A program made the position numbers and the translations under genes. A stretch of DNA of 64,000 nt from Streptomyces varsoviensis. Its GTDB lineage: Bacteria > Actinomycetota > Actinomycetes > Streptomycetales > Streptomycetaceae. Each line of letters opens with the position of its first letter. Position 1 is the stretch's first letter. The notes under the pieces were generated by a model. That model saw only the letters and a list, made by a program, of their open reading frames with translations, made no database searches and was not told the origin of the DNA. Location of the stretch: positions 310,001 to 374,000 of the forward strand of contig NZ_JOBF01000003.1 of NCBI RefSeq assembly GCF_000718635.1. The letters are read 5' to 3'. Below are positions 51,250-60,406 of the stretch, one piece after another.

Positions 51250-53706
51250 TCACCCGAGCGTCAGCGGCGCGCTCAGGCGGCGGTCCGCGACGCTGCGGCC
51301 CGCCTCCACGCGGTACGTACCGGGCACGAGCCGCCAGCCGCCCGCCTCCTCGTCCCAGATCTCGGCGGCCCTGCGCGGCAGTTCGACGACCGCCTCGGCG
51401 CCGCACCCCGGTTCCGCCTCGACGGCCGCGAAGCCCGCCAGGACCCGCGCGGGGCGCTCGACGGCGTCGCCGTCCGGTACGGCCAGATAGATCTGCACCA
51501 CCTCGCGGCCGGGCCGGGCCCCGGTGTTGCGGACGCGGACGGTGACGGTGGCGCCGCTCACCTCGATGGCGTCGTACGACCAGTCGGTGTAGCCGAGGCC
51601 GTGCCCGAAGGCGTACGCGGGGCGGGCGCCGGACTTCTCCCAGGCCCGGTAGCCGATGAACACGCCCTCCTCGTACGGGAGTTCGCCACCCGTCGGGGTG
51701 ACGCGCACGACCGGCGCGTCGGCGAGCCGGGCCGGCCAGGTGGTGGGCAGCCGGCCGCCGGGCTCCGCCGTCCCGAGGATTACGTCCGCGAGCGCGGCCC
51801 CCGCCTCCTGGCCGGGGAACCAGCCGAGCAGCACGGCGGCCACGTCCTCGCGCCACGCCATCTCCACCGGGGAACCGGAGTTGACCACCACGATGGTGCG
51901 CGGATTGACGGCGGCGACGCGCGCGACCAGCTCGTCCTGGTGGCCGGGGAGGGCCAGGCTGTCGCGGTCGAACCCCTCGCTCTCGACCCGCTCGGTGGTG
52001 CCGACCACGACGACCGCCGCCTCCGCCGCGGCGGCCAGCTCCACCGCCTCCTCGATCAACTCCCTTGGATCGCGCCGGGGTTCGCGGTGCATCAGGCAGC
52101 AGGCGACGGCGGCGATCGGCGCGTCCGGGGACTTCGGCACGGTGTAGCGGAGGCTGACGTCGACCGGCTCGCCCGCCGTCAGCTCGACGCGCCCGCGCTC
52201 CACGGGCGAGCCGAGGACCGCGTCGAAGAGGTCGCCGTGCGCCACGCCCTGGTCGCCGTCGAAGACCCGCTCGCCGCGCACGGTCAGCGCGAAGGCACCC
52301 ACCCCCTTCGTGCCGAAGGCGTGCGGCCCGCTCTCGCGCGGGGTGAGGGTCCCGACGACCTCGACGCTGTGCAGCGCGTCGAAGGCGACGCCGTCGGGCA
52401 GGTCGCCCATCCACTGCACCTGGCCGGTCGGCAGGGACCGCTCCCCCAGGACCCGTCCGGCCGCGTCCCGGCAGACGGCGCGCAGCGCGAACCCCTGGTC
52501 GGCGATGGTCAGCTCGTCGCCGGACTCCGCGCCGACGGCGTAGTCGAGCACCCCCTCGGGCAGGGCGGCGCGCAGCCCGTCGAGCGGCGAGACGACGTGG
52601 TCGGGGAAGACCTGGGCCGAGCCGCCGCCGAGGACGCGGGCATCGCGCGCGGCGGCCCCGAGCAGGGCGACGCGGCGCACCCCGGCCGGGTCCAGCGGCA
52701 GGGCGGGCGCCCCGTCGCATACGGCGTTGCGCACGAGCACGAAGGAGCGGCGGGCGATCTCGCGGGCGAGCGCCACGCCGTCGATCGGGTCGGGCAGGTC
52801 CGCCGGGGCCACGGCGGGCGGCGCGCCCTCCAGCGCTCCGACGCGGGCGGCGAGCAGCAGCACGCGCCGCACGGCGTCGTCGACATCGGACTCGGCGGCC
52901 TCCCCCGCCCGTACGGCGGCGGCGAGCGCGGACCCGTACACGGTGCGCGGCCCGGGCATCGCCACGTCGAGGCCGCCGGCGAGGGCCCGTACGGTGTTCC
53001 GGGCCGCCAGCCAGTCGGAGACGAGGAAGCCGTCGAACCCCCACTCGCCGCGCAGCACCCCCTGCTGGAGGGCGCGGTGCTCGGTCATGGTGGAGCCGTT
53101 CACGCTGTTGTAGGCGGACATGACGCCCCAGGGGCGGGCCTTGGCCACGATGGCCTCGAAGGGCGCGAGGTAGAGCTCGCGCAGGGCGCGCGCGGAGACC
53201 TTGTTGTCGACGGTGAAGCGCTCGGTCTCGGCGTCGTTGGCCACGAAGTGCTTCACGGTGGTGGCGACGCCGCCGTCCTGCACCCCGGCCACGTACCCGG
53301 CGCCGATCGCGCCCGTCAGATACGGGTCCTCGCTGTACGCCTCGAAGTGCCGGCCGCCCAGCGGCGAGCGGTGCAGGTTCACGGTCGGGGCGAGCAGCAC
53401 GTGCACGCCCTTGCGGCGGGCCTCCTGCGCGAGCAGCCGGCCGGCCGTACGGGCGAGGGCCGGGTCCCAGGCGGCGGCGAGCGCGGTGGGGCTCGGCAGC
53501 GCGATGGAGGGGTCGTCGGCGCTCCAGCGGACGCCGCGCACCCCGATCGGGCCGTCCGACATCACCACGGAGGCCAGGCCGATGGCGGGGACCGCGGGCA
53601 GCGACCACATGTCCTGCCCGGCGAGCAGCCGCGCCTTGGTGTCGAGGTCGAGGCGGGCGAGCGCGTCCTCCACCACCGCCGCCGTGTCCCGGTTCGCGTC
53701 CGCCAT
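51250..53706 (-). CDS. Glycoside hydrolase family 3 beta-glucosidase-like enzyme with PA14 region
   Basis: 818 residues from the ATG at 53706 (AAGGAGGCC upstream). It shows the (beta/alpha)8 domain with VVMSDGPIGVRG, TVKHFVANDAETERF (KHF) and WGFDGFLVSDWLA (nucleophile Asp about 230), then the alpha/beta sandwich domain (VALLGAAARDARVLGGGSAQ), a PA14-like insert (about residues 385-515) and a fibronectin-III-like end. There is no signal peptide, so it is probably intracellular and acts on beta-linked sugars. Divergent from the TetR gene at 53892. Confidence 0.95.
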   Translation of the reverse strand: MADANRDTAAVVEDALARLDLDTKARLLAGQDMWSLPAVPAIGLASVVMSDGPIGVRGVRWSADDPSIALPSPTALAAAWDPALARTAGRLLAQEARRKGVHVLLAPTVNLHRSPLGGRHFEAYSEDPYLTGAIGAGYVAGVQDGGVATTVKHFVANDAETERFTVDNKVSARALRELYLAPFEAIVAKARPWGVMSAYNSVNGSTMTEHRALQQGVLRGEWGFDGFLVSDWLAARNTVRALAGGLDVAMPGPRTVYGSALAAAVRAGEAAESDVDDAVRRVLLLAARVGALEGAPPAVAPADLPDPIDGVALAREIARRSFVLVRNAVCDGAPALPLDPAGVRRVALLGAAARDARVLGGGSAQVFPDHVVSPLDGLRAALPEGVLDYAVGAESGDELTIADQGFALRAVCRDAAGRVLGERSLPTGQVQWMGDLPDGVAFDALHSVEVVGTLTPRESGPHAFGTKGVGAFALTVRGERVFDGDQGVAHGDLFDAVLGSPVERGRVELTAGEPVDVSLRYTVPKSPDAPIAAVACCLMHREPRRDPRELIEEAVELAAAAEAAVVVVGTTERVESEGFDRDSLALPGHQDELVARVAAVNPRTIVVVNSGSPVEMAWREDVAAVLLGWFPGQEAGAALADVILGTAEPGGRLPTTWPARLADAPVVRVTPTGGELPYEEGVFIGYRAWEKSGARPAYAFGHGLGYTDWSYDAIEVSGATVTVRVRNTGARPGREVVQIYLAVPDGDAVERPARVLAGFAAVEAEPGCGAEAVVELPRRAAEIWDEEAGGWRLVPGTYRVEAGRSVADRRLSAPLTLG

Positions 53707-53891
53707 GGCCGCGGCCTCCTTCGCCGACCGTCGTCGGCTCTCGTGGGATCTCATCGGCTCTCTTCGGCTCTCATCGACACCAAAAGCCCGATTACGCGAA
53801 TAATGACACTATGACCCCAGGCCCCGCCTGTAGGGCGGTAGGTGTCGTTATCCGATCGCAATACAGTTCGAAGAACTCGAAGGAGCGGCCC
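53707..53891. promoter_or_regulatory. Divergent GH3/TetR promoter region
   Basis: 185 bp that drops in GC between about 53770 and 53870 (ATTACGCGAATAATGACACT), with short hexamer repeats of TCGGCTCTCAT near 53738-53773 (three imperfect copies CGGCTCT). It probably contains both promoters and the TetR operator. Confidence 0.5.
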
Positions 53892-54470
53892 ATGGCAGCC
53901 AGGGCGCGCGGCGAGGAACGGCGCGCGGAGATCCTCCGCGCCACCCTCGAAGTGATCGCCGAACGCGGCTACCGGGGCGCGACCCTCGGCGCCGTCGCGG
54001 AGCGCGTCGGCCTCACCCAGCAGGGGCTGCTGCACCACTTCCCCACCAAGGAAGCGCTGCTGCTCGCCGTGTTGGCGGACCGCGACCGCTGGGACACCGG
54101 CGCCGGGCCGAGCGGCGGCGCGGGCGGCTGGCCGCTCGGCCTGCTCGCCTCGCTCGTCGAGTACAACGCGATGCGCCCCGGCGTCGTACAGACCTTCTCC
54201 GCGCTGCTCGGCGAGAGCGTCACCGAGGAGCACCCGGCGCGCGAGTTCTTCACCCGGCGCTACGAGCGGGTCCGCGCCGACATGGCCGCCTCCCTGCGCA
54301 CGGAGTACGGCGAGCGGCTGCCGGGCGGCATGGCCCCGGAGGCGGTGGCACCGCTGCTGGTGGCGGTGCTGGACGGGCTCCAGTACCAGTGGCTGCTGGA
54401 CCCGGAGGCCGTGGACATGGCGGCGGCGTTCCGCACCTTCGTGACGCTGCTGGGCGAGCCGCCGGCCTGA
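53892..54470 (+). CDS. TetR family regulator divergent from GH3 gene
   Basis: 192 residues from the ATG at 53892 (GAAGGAGCGG). The HTH reads RRAEILRATLEVIAERGYRG, GAVAERVGLTQQGLLHHFPT (residues 10-55); the C-terminal domain (VEYNAMRPGVVQTFSALLGE) is TetR_C-like. It is divergent from the GH3 gene, whose expression it probably controls. Its end lies in a 48-bp tandem repeat. Confidence 0.92.
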   Translation: MAARARGEERRAEILRATLEVIAERGYRGATLGAVAERVGLTQQGLLHHFPTKEALLLAVLADRDRWDTGAGPSGGAGGWPLGLLASLVEYNAMRPGVVQTFSALLGESVTEEHPAREFFTRRYERVRADMAASLRTEYGERLPGGMAPEAVAPLLVAVLDGLQYQWLLDPEAVDMAAAFRTFVTLLGEPPA

Positions 54471-54590
54471 GGGGCCGCCACCGTCCTCGTGGCGCGGCCG
54501 GTCGAGCCGCCGGCCCGAAGGGCAGTCACCGCCTTCGTGGCGCCGCCCGTCGAGCCGCCGGCCCGACGAACCGTCACTCGGTGCTCTCGC
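54456..54590 (+). repeat. 48-bp tandem repeat x2.8 spanning two convergent stop codons
   Basis: GAGCCGCCGGCC starts units at 54456, 54504 and 54552 with an exact 48-bp period. The TetR stop (54468-54470) is in unit 1 and the MgtC stop (54574-54576, complement) is in unit 3. Confidence 0.9.
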
Positions 54591-55332
54591 GGTGGGAGCG
54601 CAGCCCGACCTCGAACACCCCGTCCCAGTCCGTCAACTCCTCCACCAGCGGATGCGCGGACCCCTTGCCCTCCAGCCGCAGCACCACGGCCGCCTGGCCG
54701 CCCGCCTCTCCCTCGGCGGAGTCCACCTGTACGTCCGTCACCAGGAAGCCCCGGCTCGTGCACAGCTCCAGCACCCGGCCCAGCAGGCCGCTGCGGGTCC
54801 GGTAGGAGAGCCGCAGCTCCACCTGTTCCACGGACGGCATCGACGCCAGCCGCCGCGTCACCTTCGGGAAGCCGCGCACCACGAGGAAGTGCACCAGCGT
54901 CGCCGCGAGCCCGAGCAGCGGCAGCCCGCCGCCGCACGCCATGCCCACGGCACAGGTCAGCCAGATCGTGGCGGCCGTCGTCAGGCCGCGCACGGCGTCG
55001 CGCCGCACGAAGATCAGGCCGCCGCCGATGAAGCCGATGCCGGAGACGATCTGCGCGGCCACCCGCGAGGGGTCCAGCGCCACGCCGTCGAGCCCGGTCA
55101 TCGACCCGAAGCCGTGTATCGACACCTCCATGAAGAGGGCGCTGCCCACCCCCACGAGGGTGTGGGTGCGCAGTCCCGCGCTCTTCTGCCGTACCTCCCG
55201 CTCCAGTCCGATCAGGGAGGAGAGCAGGAGCGCGATCCCCAGCTCCGCGAACTGCCGGGTGCCCTGTCCGGTGCTCGCGAACAGGGGGGCGGCGAAGGGG
55301 TACGGGGCGGAGGCCAAGTGGACGAAGGACAT
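54574..55332 (-). CDS. MgtC/SapB family membrane protein
   Basis: 252 residues from the ATG at 55332. The MgtC domain reads LLLSSLIGLEREVRQKSAGLRTHTLVGVGSALFMEV and IVSGIGFIGGGLIFVRRDAVRGLTTAATIWLTCAVGMACGGG, with four membrane helices. A cytoplasmic ACT-like C-terminal domain (SVEQVELRLSYRTRSGLLG) follows. MgtC proteins are linked to magnesium limitation and regulation of transport rather than transport itself. Confidence 0.93.
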   Translation of the reverse strand: MSFVHLASAPYPFAAPLFASTGQGTRQFAELGIALLLSSLIGLEREVRQKSAGLRTHTLVGVGSALFMEVSIHGFGSMTGLDGVALDPSRVAAQIVSGIGFIGGGLIFVRRDAVRGLTTAATIWLTCAVGMACGGGLPLLGLAATLVHFLVVRGFPKVTRRLASMPSVEQVELRLSYRTRSGLLGRVLELCTSRGFLVTDVQVDSAEGEAGGQAAVVLRLEGKGSAHPLVEELTDWDGVFEVGLRSHRESTE

Positions 55333-55389
55333 CCCTCTATTGTCGCCCCGCGAGAAACCGGGCCGGAACGCCACACTCCGGACAGGGCG

Positions 55390-56328
55390 TCAACTCGTGG
55401 GGCGGGGGGCGGGGTCGTGAGCGGGGCCGTGGGCGCCGCCGTCCGGGCTGCTGCGGGTATTGCCGTCGGCGCTGCCGCTCGTACGGCCGTCGTCGGGACC
55501 GCCGGCGCTCCCGCTCGTACGGCCGTCGGCGCTGTCGTCGTCGGGGCCGCCGGACGCGGCCGGGTCGTCGGTGCCGTCGTCGTCCGCCGTCGCCTCGCCC
55601 GTGAGGTCCCGTACGAGCATGGTCGCGCCGGCCACGGCGCCCGGCATCACGAAGACGGCGACCACCGGGATGAGGAAGAGGAGCGTCAGCGGCACGCCGA
55701 AGCCCCAGGCGAGCAGCTTGCGGCCGCGCAGCAGCCGCAGCCGGTCCGGGAGCGCCACGCCGCGCCGCTGGAGCGCGACGGCCGTCAGCTCCTCGGTGAG
55801 GAAGAACCCGGAGACGCAGAACCCGATGGCCGGGATCAGGGTCTGGCCGATGACCGGCAGGAAGCCGAGGGCGAAGAGCAGCACGCCCCAGCAGGCGGCG
55901 CGGGTCAGCACGCGGACGCACTCCACGGTGCCGATCCACAGCTCGCGCCAGAGCGGCAGCCCCGATTCGTGCGCCGTGCCGCCCTCGGCGAGGTCGACCC
56001 GCTCGGAGATCACCTCGTAGAACGGCTCACCCACCAGGAGGGCGACGGCGGTGAAGGAGAGGAGGGCGAGGAGCAGCCCGGCGCCGAAGAAGAGCGCGGC
56101 GAGCACCCCGCGGAAGAGGCCGAGCCAGGGCTCGGACCAGCCGTCGGCGAACGGGGTCGCCCAGCCGATGACGTCGCCGGCCCAGAAGCCGAGCGCGGCG
56201 ACCGCGGCCGCGTACCCGACGAGGGTGATCAGCGCGGGCAGCATCCCGAGCCCCCACAGCCGCCGGTGCCCCGCCATCCAGCGCTGCCCCTTGATGAGGT
56301 AGCCCGCCCCCGCCACAAGATCTCGCAT
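55390..56328 (-). CDS. EI24 (etoposide-induced 2.4/CysZ-like) membrane protein
   Basis: 312 residues from the ATG at 56328. The EI24 domain starts DLVAGAGYLIKGQRWMAGHR and has about five helices (residues 30-245), with GEPFYEVISERVD and ALGFLPVIGQTLIPAIGFCV characteristic of the family. The C-terminal tail (residues about 250-312) is hydrophilic Asp/Gly/Ser-rich with a DGRTSGSAGG repeat. The function may be sulfate or other small-molecule transport, by the CysZ likeness only. Confidence 0.88.
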   Translation of the reverse strand: MRDLVAGAGYLIKGQRWMAGHRRLWGLGMLPALITLVGYAAAVAALGFWAGDVIGWATPFADGWSEPWLGLFRGVLAALFFGAGLLLALLSFTAVALLVGEPFYEVISERVDLAEGGTAHESGLPLWRELWIGTVECVRVLTRAACWGVLLFALGFLPVIGQTLIPAIGFCVSGFFLTEELTAVALQRRGVALPDRLRLLRGRKLLAWGFGVPLTLLFLIPVVAVFVMPGAVAGATMLVRDLTGEATADDDGTDDPAASGGPDDDSADGRTSGSAGGPDDGRTSGSADGNTRSSPDGGAHGPAHDPAPRPTS

Positions 56329-56354
56329 GGCGGGCAAGCGTAGCCGCCGGCCGG

Positions 56355-56403
56355 GACGGCGCCGTACGGACGTACGGAGGGGGCCGTACGGACGTACGGC
56401 TAC
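56355..56403 (+). repeat. GTACGGACGTACGG direct repeat
   Basis: CCGTACGGACGTACGG occurs twice within 40 bp, just before the EI24 start on the minus strand. Each is largely self-complementary. Possibly structural; it overlaps the region between EI24 and Ohr genes. Confidence 0.55.
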
Positions 56404-56458
56404 GCCTGCGCGGAAGGCCGCACCCCGGCGCGGGGTGCGGCCCTCGGGCGGCCCGGGG

Positions 56459-56887
<429 letters not shown>

Positions 56888-56959
56888 GCTGAGTTCCTCC
56901 TGCTGGTTCGCCGCAGGTCGCGCGCCCGCGCCACCACGGCGTCGTAGATACCGATGAGC

Positions 56960-57976
56960 CTAGTCGTTGAGGCTGACGATCATCTTTCCCGTGTTCTCGC
57001 CGCGCAGCATGCCGAGGAACGCCTCCACCGCGTTGTCGATGCCGGTCACCACCGTCTCGCGGTACTTGAGCTGGCCGGAGCGGACCCAGGCGGAGACCTC
57101 TTCCACGAATCGCGGCTGGAGCGCCTTGTGGTCCTGGACGAGCATGCCCTGCAGGCGCAGCCGCTTGCCGATGACGAGGCCGAGGTTGCGGGGCGCGGCG
57201 GGCGGCTCGGTGGCGTTGTACTGCGAGATCATGCCGCAGATCGTGGCCCGGCCGTGCACGTTGAACGAGCTGATGGCGGCCTCCAGGTGGTCGCCGCCGA
57301 CGTTGTCGAAGTAGACGTCGATGCCGTCGGGGGCGGCCTCCTTGAGCTGCTGCTTCACGGGGCCGCTCTTGTAGTTGAAGGCGGCGTCGAAGCCGTACTC
57401 CTCGGTGAGGAGCCTGACCTTGTCCTCCGAGCCCGCGCTGCCGATGACGCGGGAGGCGCCCTTGAGCTTGGCGAGCTGCCCGACCTGGCTGCCGACCGCG
57501 CCGGCCGCGCCGGAGACGAACACGGCGTCGCCCTCCTGGAAGGAGGCGACCTCCAGCAGCCCGGCGTAGGCGGTCAGCCCCGTCATGCCGAGCACGCCGA
57601 GGTAGGCGGTGAGCGGGGCGGCGTCGGGGTCGACCTTGGTGACCTTCTCGGCGTCCAGCCGCGCGTACTCCCGCCAGCCCAGTCCGTGCAGGACGTGGTC
57701 GCCGACGGCGAACCCGTCCGCCTTGGAGGCGATGACCTCGCCGACCGCGCCGCCTTCCATGGGCTCGTCGAGCTGGAACGGCGGCACGTACGACTTGACG
57801 TCGTTCATGCGGCCCCGCATGTACGGGTCCACCGAGATGTGCAGGTTGCGCACCAGGAGCTGGCCGTCGGCGGGCTCGGTCACCGCGCTCTCGCGCAGCG
57901 CGAAGTCCTCCGGCTTGGGCCAGCCCTGGGGGCGGGCGACGAGGTGCCATTCGCGACCGGTCGTGGGCAATGACAT
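56960..57976 (-). CDS. Medium-chain NADP-dependent oxidoreductase (CurA/PTGR-like)
   Basis: 338 residues. It shows MDR features without zinc: DPYMRGRMNDVKSYVPPFQL at the substrate side, the Rossmann GAAGAVGSQVGQLAKLKG and CGMISQYNATEPPAAPRNLG near the end, typical of the prostaglandin-reductase/CurA group acting on enones with NADPH. It is divergent from MarR at 58065, and probably co-transcribed with ohr. Confidence 0.93.
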   Translation of the reverse strand: MSLPTTGREWHLVARPQGWPKPEDFALRESAVTEPADGQLLVRNLHISVDPYMRGRMNDVKSYVPPFQLDEPMEGGAVGEVIASKADGFAVGDHVLHGLGWREYARLDAEKVTKVDPDAAPLTAYLGVLGMTGLTAYAGLLEVASFQEGDAVFVSGAAGAVGSQVGQLAKLKGASRVIGSAGSEDKVRLLTEEYGFDAAFNYKSGPVKQQLKEAAPDGIDVYFDNVGGDHLEAAISSFNVHGRATICGMISQYNATEPPAAPRNLGLVIGKRLRLQGMLVQDHKALQPRFVEEVSAWVRSGQLKYRETVVTGIDNAVEAFLGMLRGENTGKMIVSLND

Positions 57977-57995
57977 GTAGCGCAGCCTCCTAATG

Positions 57996-58010
57996 TTTCA
58001 GACCCTGAAA
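57996..58010. promoter_or_regulatory. TTTCAG-ACC-CTGAAA operator between MDR and MarR genes
   Basis: A perfect 6-3-6 inverted repeat 20 bp before the MDR start, with another TTTCAG half at about 58029-58034. This is a good MarR operator candidate controlling both directions. Confidence 0.65.
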
Positions 58011-58064
58011 GAACCATGCACCTCGATATTTCAGCATGTCAAGCAAAACGGTATCCTGGTGCCC

Positions 58065-58496
58065 ATGGCCACTCGTACAGACGCATTGACCCTGGAGGTC
58101 GTGGACCTCGTAGCCACCGTCGTGGCCCGCTACCACGAGGAGTACGAGGACGCGGCCGCCCAGCACTCCCTCACCGGCGCGCAGGCGCGCGTCCTGGCGC
58201 TGCTCGCCCACGAGCCCCTGCCCATGCGGCGGATCGCGATGCGGCTCAAGTGCGAGCCGTCGAACGTCACCGGGATCGTGGACCGCCTGGAGAGCCGCGG
58301 CCTCGTCGAGCGGCGCCCGGACCCGGACGACCGCCGCGTGAAGCTGGCCGCCGCCACGGCCGAGGGCCGGCGCACGGCCGGCCACTTGAAATCCTCACTG
58401 AACTTCGCCCGCGAGCCGCTGGCCGGCCTCTCGGTCGCGGAGCGCACGGTCCTGCGCGGGCTGCTCCAGCGGATACTGGGCATCGACCCGACCTGA
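58065..58496 (+). CDS. MarR family transcriptional regulator
   Basis: 143 residues from the ATG at 58065. The winged helix reads SLTGAQARVLALLAHEPLPMRRIAMRLKCEPSNVTGIVDRLESRGLVERRPDPDDRRVKLAAATAEGR (residues 26-93). One Cys (about 65) lies in the recognition helix region; there is no N-terminal sensor Cys. It is divergent from the MDR/ohr genes, and probably represses them through the TTTCAG site. Confidence 0.93.
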   Translation: MATRTDALTLEVVDLVATVVARYHEEYEDAAAQHSLTGAQARVLALLAHEPLPMRRIAMRLKCEPSNVTGIVDRLESRGLVERRPDPDDRRVKLAAATAEGRRTAGHLKSSLNFAREPLAGLSVAERTVLRGLLQRILGIDPT

Positions 58497-58508
58497 GGGG
58501 CCGCGGGC

Positions 58509-58559
58509 GCGTGAAGCCCGCGAACGCGAGAAGCCCGGGGACGCGAGGAGCCCCGGACG
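58509..58559 (+). repeat. 17-bp imperfect tandem repeat x3 after MarR gene
   Basis: Units GCGTGAAGCCCGCGAAC, GCGAGAAGCCCGGGGAC and GCGAGGAGCCCCGGACG are tandem at 58509, 58526 and 58543. Confidence 0.7.
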
Positions 58560-58575
58560 GCGGTCCGTCCGGGGC
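58550..58575. terminator. 11-bp hairpin between convergent MarR and secreted-protein genes
   Basis: GCCCCGGACGG (58550-58560) pairs exactly with CCGTCCGGGGC (58565-58575), loop CGGT. It probably terminates both genes. Confidence 0.8.
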
Positions 58576-58594
58576 GTCCGTCGGGCCGGTGGTC

Positions 58595-58638
58595 GTCAGC
58601 GCGCGGCGGCCGTCTGGCGGATGGTCAGCGCGCGGCGG
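58595..58638 (+). repeat. 15-bp direct repeat including the stop codon of the secreted protein
   Basis: GTCAGCGCGCGGCGG occurs at 58595-58609 and, exactly, at 58624-58638. The second copy contains the stop codon (TCA, 58625-58627) of the minus-strand gene. Confidence 0.85.
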
Positions 58639-59749
58639 GCGGGGCCAGGCGCTGCTGGTAGTAGAGGGGGCCGAAGAAGGTGCCCCTGGCGCCGGTGAGG
58701 TAGAGGGAGCCGTCCTTCGCGGTGGTCAGGTCGCGGACGCCGAATATCTGCGGGTCCACCCCGGCGACCTGCTCCCAGGCGGCGCCGGTCCAGCGGACCA
58801 GCTTCTGGTTGCCGGAGAGTCCGGCGTAGAGCTTTCCGCCGTAATGGGCGAAGGTCTTGACCGTGGCCGCCTCCTTGCCGGGGACATCGCGGTGGGTCCA
58901 GCTCTTGCCGTCCCAGTGAATGACGTACGCGCCGGTCCGCTTCGGCTCCTGGCCGCGCTCGTCCCGGACGGTTCCGGAGGCCCATACGTCGTTCGGCCCA
59001 TTACTGATGACGGCGTCGAGGAACGTGCTGACCTTCGGTATCGAAGGCACCGGAATTCGCGTCCACTTGGCGCCGTCGTAGTGCAGGGCGAGCGCCTGAT
59101 CGCGGTCGTTGGCGACCCCGCCCGCGCTGGTGTTGCCGACGGCCCAGATGTCGTTCTCCGACTTCACCTGAAGGGAGTTCAGATTCCCTTCGAGGCCGTC
59201 GAACTTGGTGGTGTTCCACGTCTTGCCGTTCCAGTGGGTCACCGTCGGCACGAAGGAGGTGTCGACCCGCGTGTTGCCGACGCCCCACAGGCTGGTGCGG
59301 CTGACGGCCTCGGCGTCGATGATCTCCACGTGCTTCGTGTCGGGGCTGAGGTTGGCGGACCACTTGGCGCCGTCGTAGTGGTGGACCCGCCAGGTGCCGT
59401 CGTCGCCGTCCTTGCGGCCGATGGCCCACAGGTCGTCGGGGGACGTGCCGGTCACGGTGTCGGCCACGCCGTCGGCGGGGAGCTTCAGCTCCTTCCAAGC
59501 CGCCCCGTCGCGCTGCCACAGCCGCTGGTCGAGGTCGCAGTCGCCGCACTCCCCCTGCCGGGTGGTGACGACGGCGTTGCCCCCGTCGAAGGGGAGTATG
59601 GCCGAGGCCGCGTTCTTGACCGGCTGGGGCAGCGTCTCCCAGGCCGGCGCCGCCGCGTTCGCGGGCGACGCGGCGAGGGCCACGCCCGCGGCGGCCGCGG
59701 TCAGCAGCGCCGAGGCGGCGCGCCGGCCATGGGAAGTTCCCTTGATCAT
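58625..59749 (-). CDS. Secreted beta-propeller-like protein of unknown function
   Basis: 374 residues from the ATG at 59749 (GGAGGACAC upstream). Sec signal with an RR start (GRRAASALLTAAAAGVALAA, ending ANAA). The mature part has about six repeats ending in a D(D/I)LWAIG / NDIWAVGN / NDVWASGT / SLWGVGN motif with HYDGAKW or HWNGKTW, like the beta-propeller blades of galactose-oxidase/kelch-type proteins. Enzymatic residues are not evident; it may be a sugar- or surface-binding protein. The gene is preceded by the long noncoding region to 60406. Confidence 0.75.
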   Translation of the reverse strand: MIKGTSHGRRAASALLTAAAAGVALAASPANAAAPAWETLPQPVKNAASAILPFDGGNAVVTTRQGECGDCDLDQRLWQRDGAAWKELKLPADGVADTVTGTSPDDLWAIGRKDGDDGTWRVHHYDGAKWSANLSPDTKHVEIIDAEAVSRTSLWGVGNTRVDTSFVPTVTHWNGKTWNTTKFDGLEGNLNSLQVKSENDIWAVGNTSAGGVANDRDQALALHYDGAKWTRIPVPSIPKVSTFLDAVISNGPNDVWASGTVRDERGQEPKRTGAYVIHWDGKSWTHRDVPGKEAATVKTFAHYGGKLYAGLSGNQKLVRWTGAAWEQVAGVDPQIFGVRDLTTAKDGSLYLTGARGTFFGPLYYQQRLAPPAAR

Positions 59750-60406
59750 GTGTCCTCCGTTGTCGTTCGTACAGCACCCCGGATCCACGCCGTGCGTGAA
59801 TTCATGTGCGCCCGCGCGGCGTCGGCGGATTATCCCCGCATCGGGGGGAACGGGGCCTCGGCCGGGATTGCGGATAATCCGCGCCCGGGTTCGAACCACA
59901 CCACAGCTTTCCCCCCACATGTCGCGCGGCGACGCCAACGGCGGCCGCGCAAAGCCGAGTCCGAGAACTGTCGGGAACATATCACTCCGCGCTCGGCGGA
60001 CTTGGGGGAAGAGCGGCGGACTATTTCATTCCGCACCCTCCGGGCCGACGGGCAATCAATAAGCGGAATCCGCACGGCCGCCGCGGACCTTTTCATTCCG
60101 CTCCGCCTGGGGCCGCCAATTCCGGTCGCATAAAGGCCGAGGCGGCCTTTCGTTCACCCAGTTCACCCGGAAGACACCGCGCGCCCTTTCCGACGCGGAA
60201 CGCGCCCGATAGCCGACCGCGACGGTCACGTGACGTCGGCCACACCTCACTCCGCGTCGCCGCGGGGGCCCACCCCGGCACCCCCTCCCGGCCACCCCCG
60301 ACGTCCCCTCCGTCCCGATCCGGCCTCATGTTTGACACCGCGCCCGCCCGGCCTCCACTATTCATTCCACTAGCCGACTAGCTAATTAGCGAGGTAGGGA
60401 GAGCGT
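59750..60406. other. 657-bp noncoding region with repeated TTCATTCC boxes
   Basis: No supportable ORF. It holds: the promoter of the secreted protein (minus); a GCGGATTATCC / GGATAATCCGC inverted repeat (59825-59835 and 59872-59882); two 19-bp repeats GCGGAC(T/C)(A/T)TTTCATTCCGC (60016-60034 and 60083-60101) with a third partial copy ACTATTCATTCC near 60357-60369; and the ABC operon promoter/operator at 60369-60390. It is lower in GC than neighbours. Confidence 0.6.
60369..60390. promoter_or_regulatory. ACTAG direct repeats and GCTAATTAGC palindrome upstream of ABC operon
   Basis: ACTAG at 60369-60373 and 60378-60382, overlapping a perfect 10-bp GCTAATTAGC palindrome (60381-60390), 17 bp before the GTG of the ATPase gene. 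This is an expected operator for the GntR/YtrA regulator encoded at the end of the operon. Confidence 0.6.
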
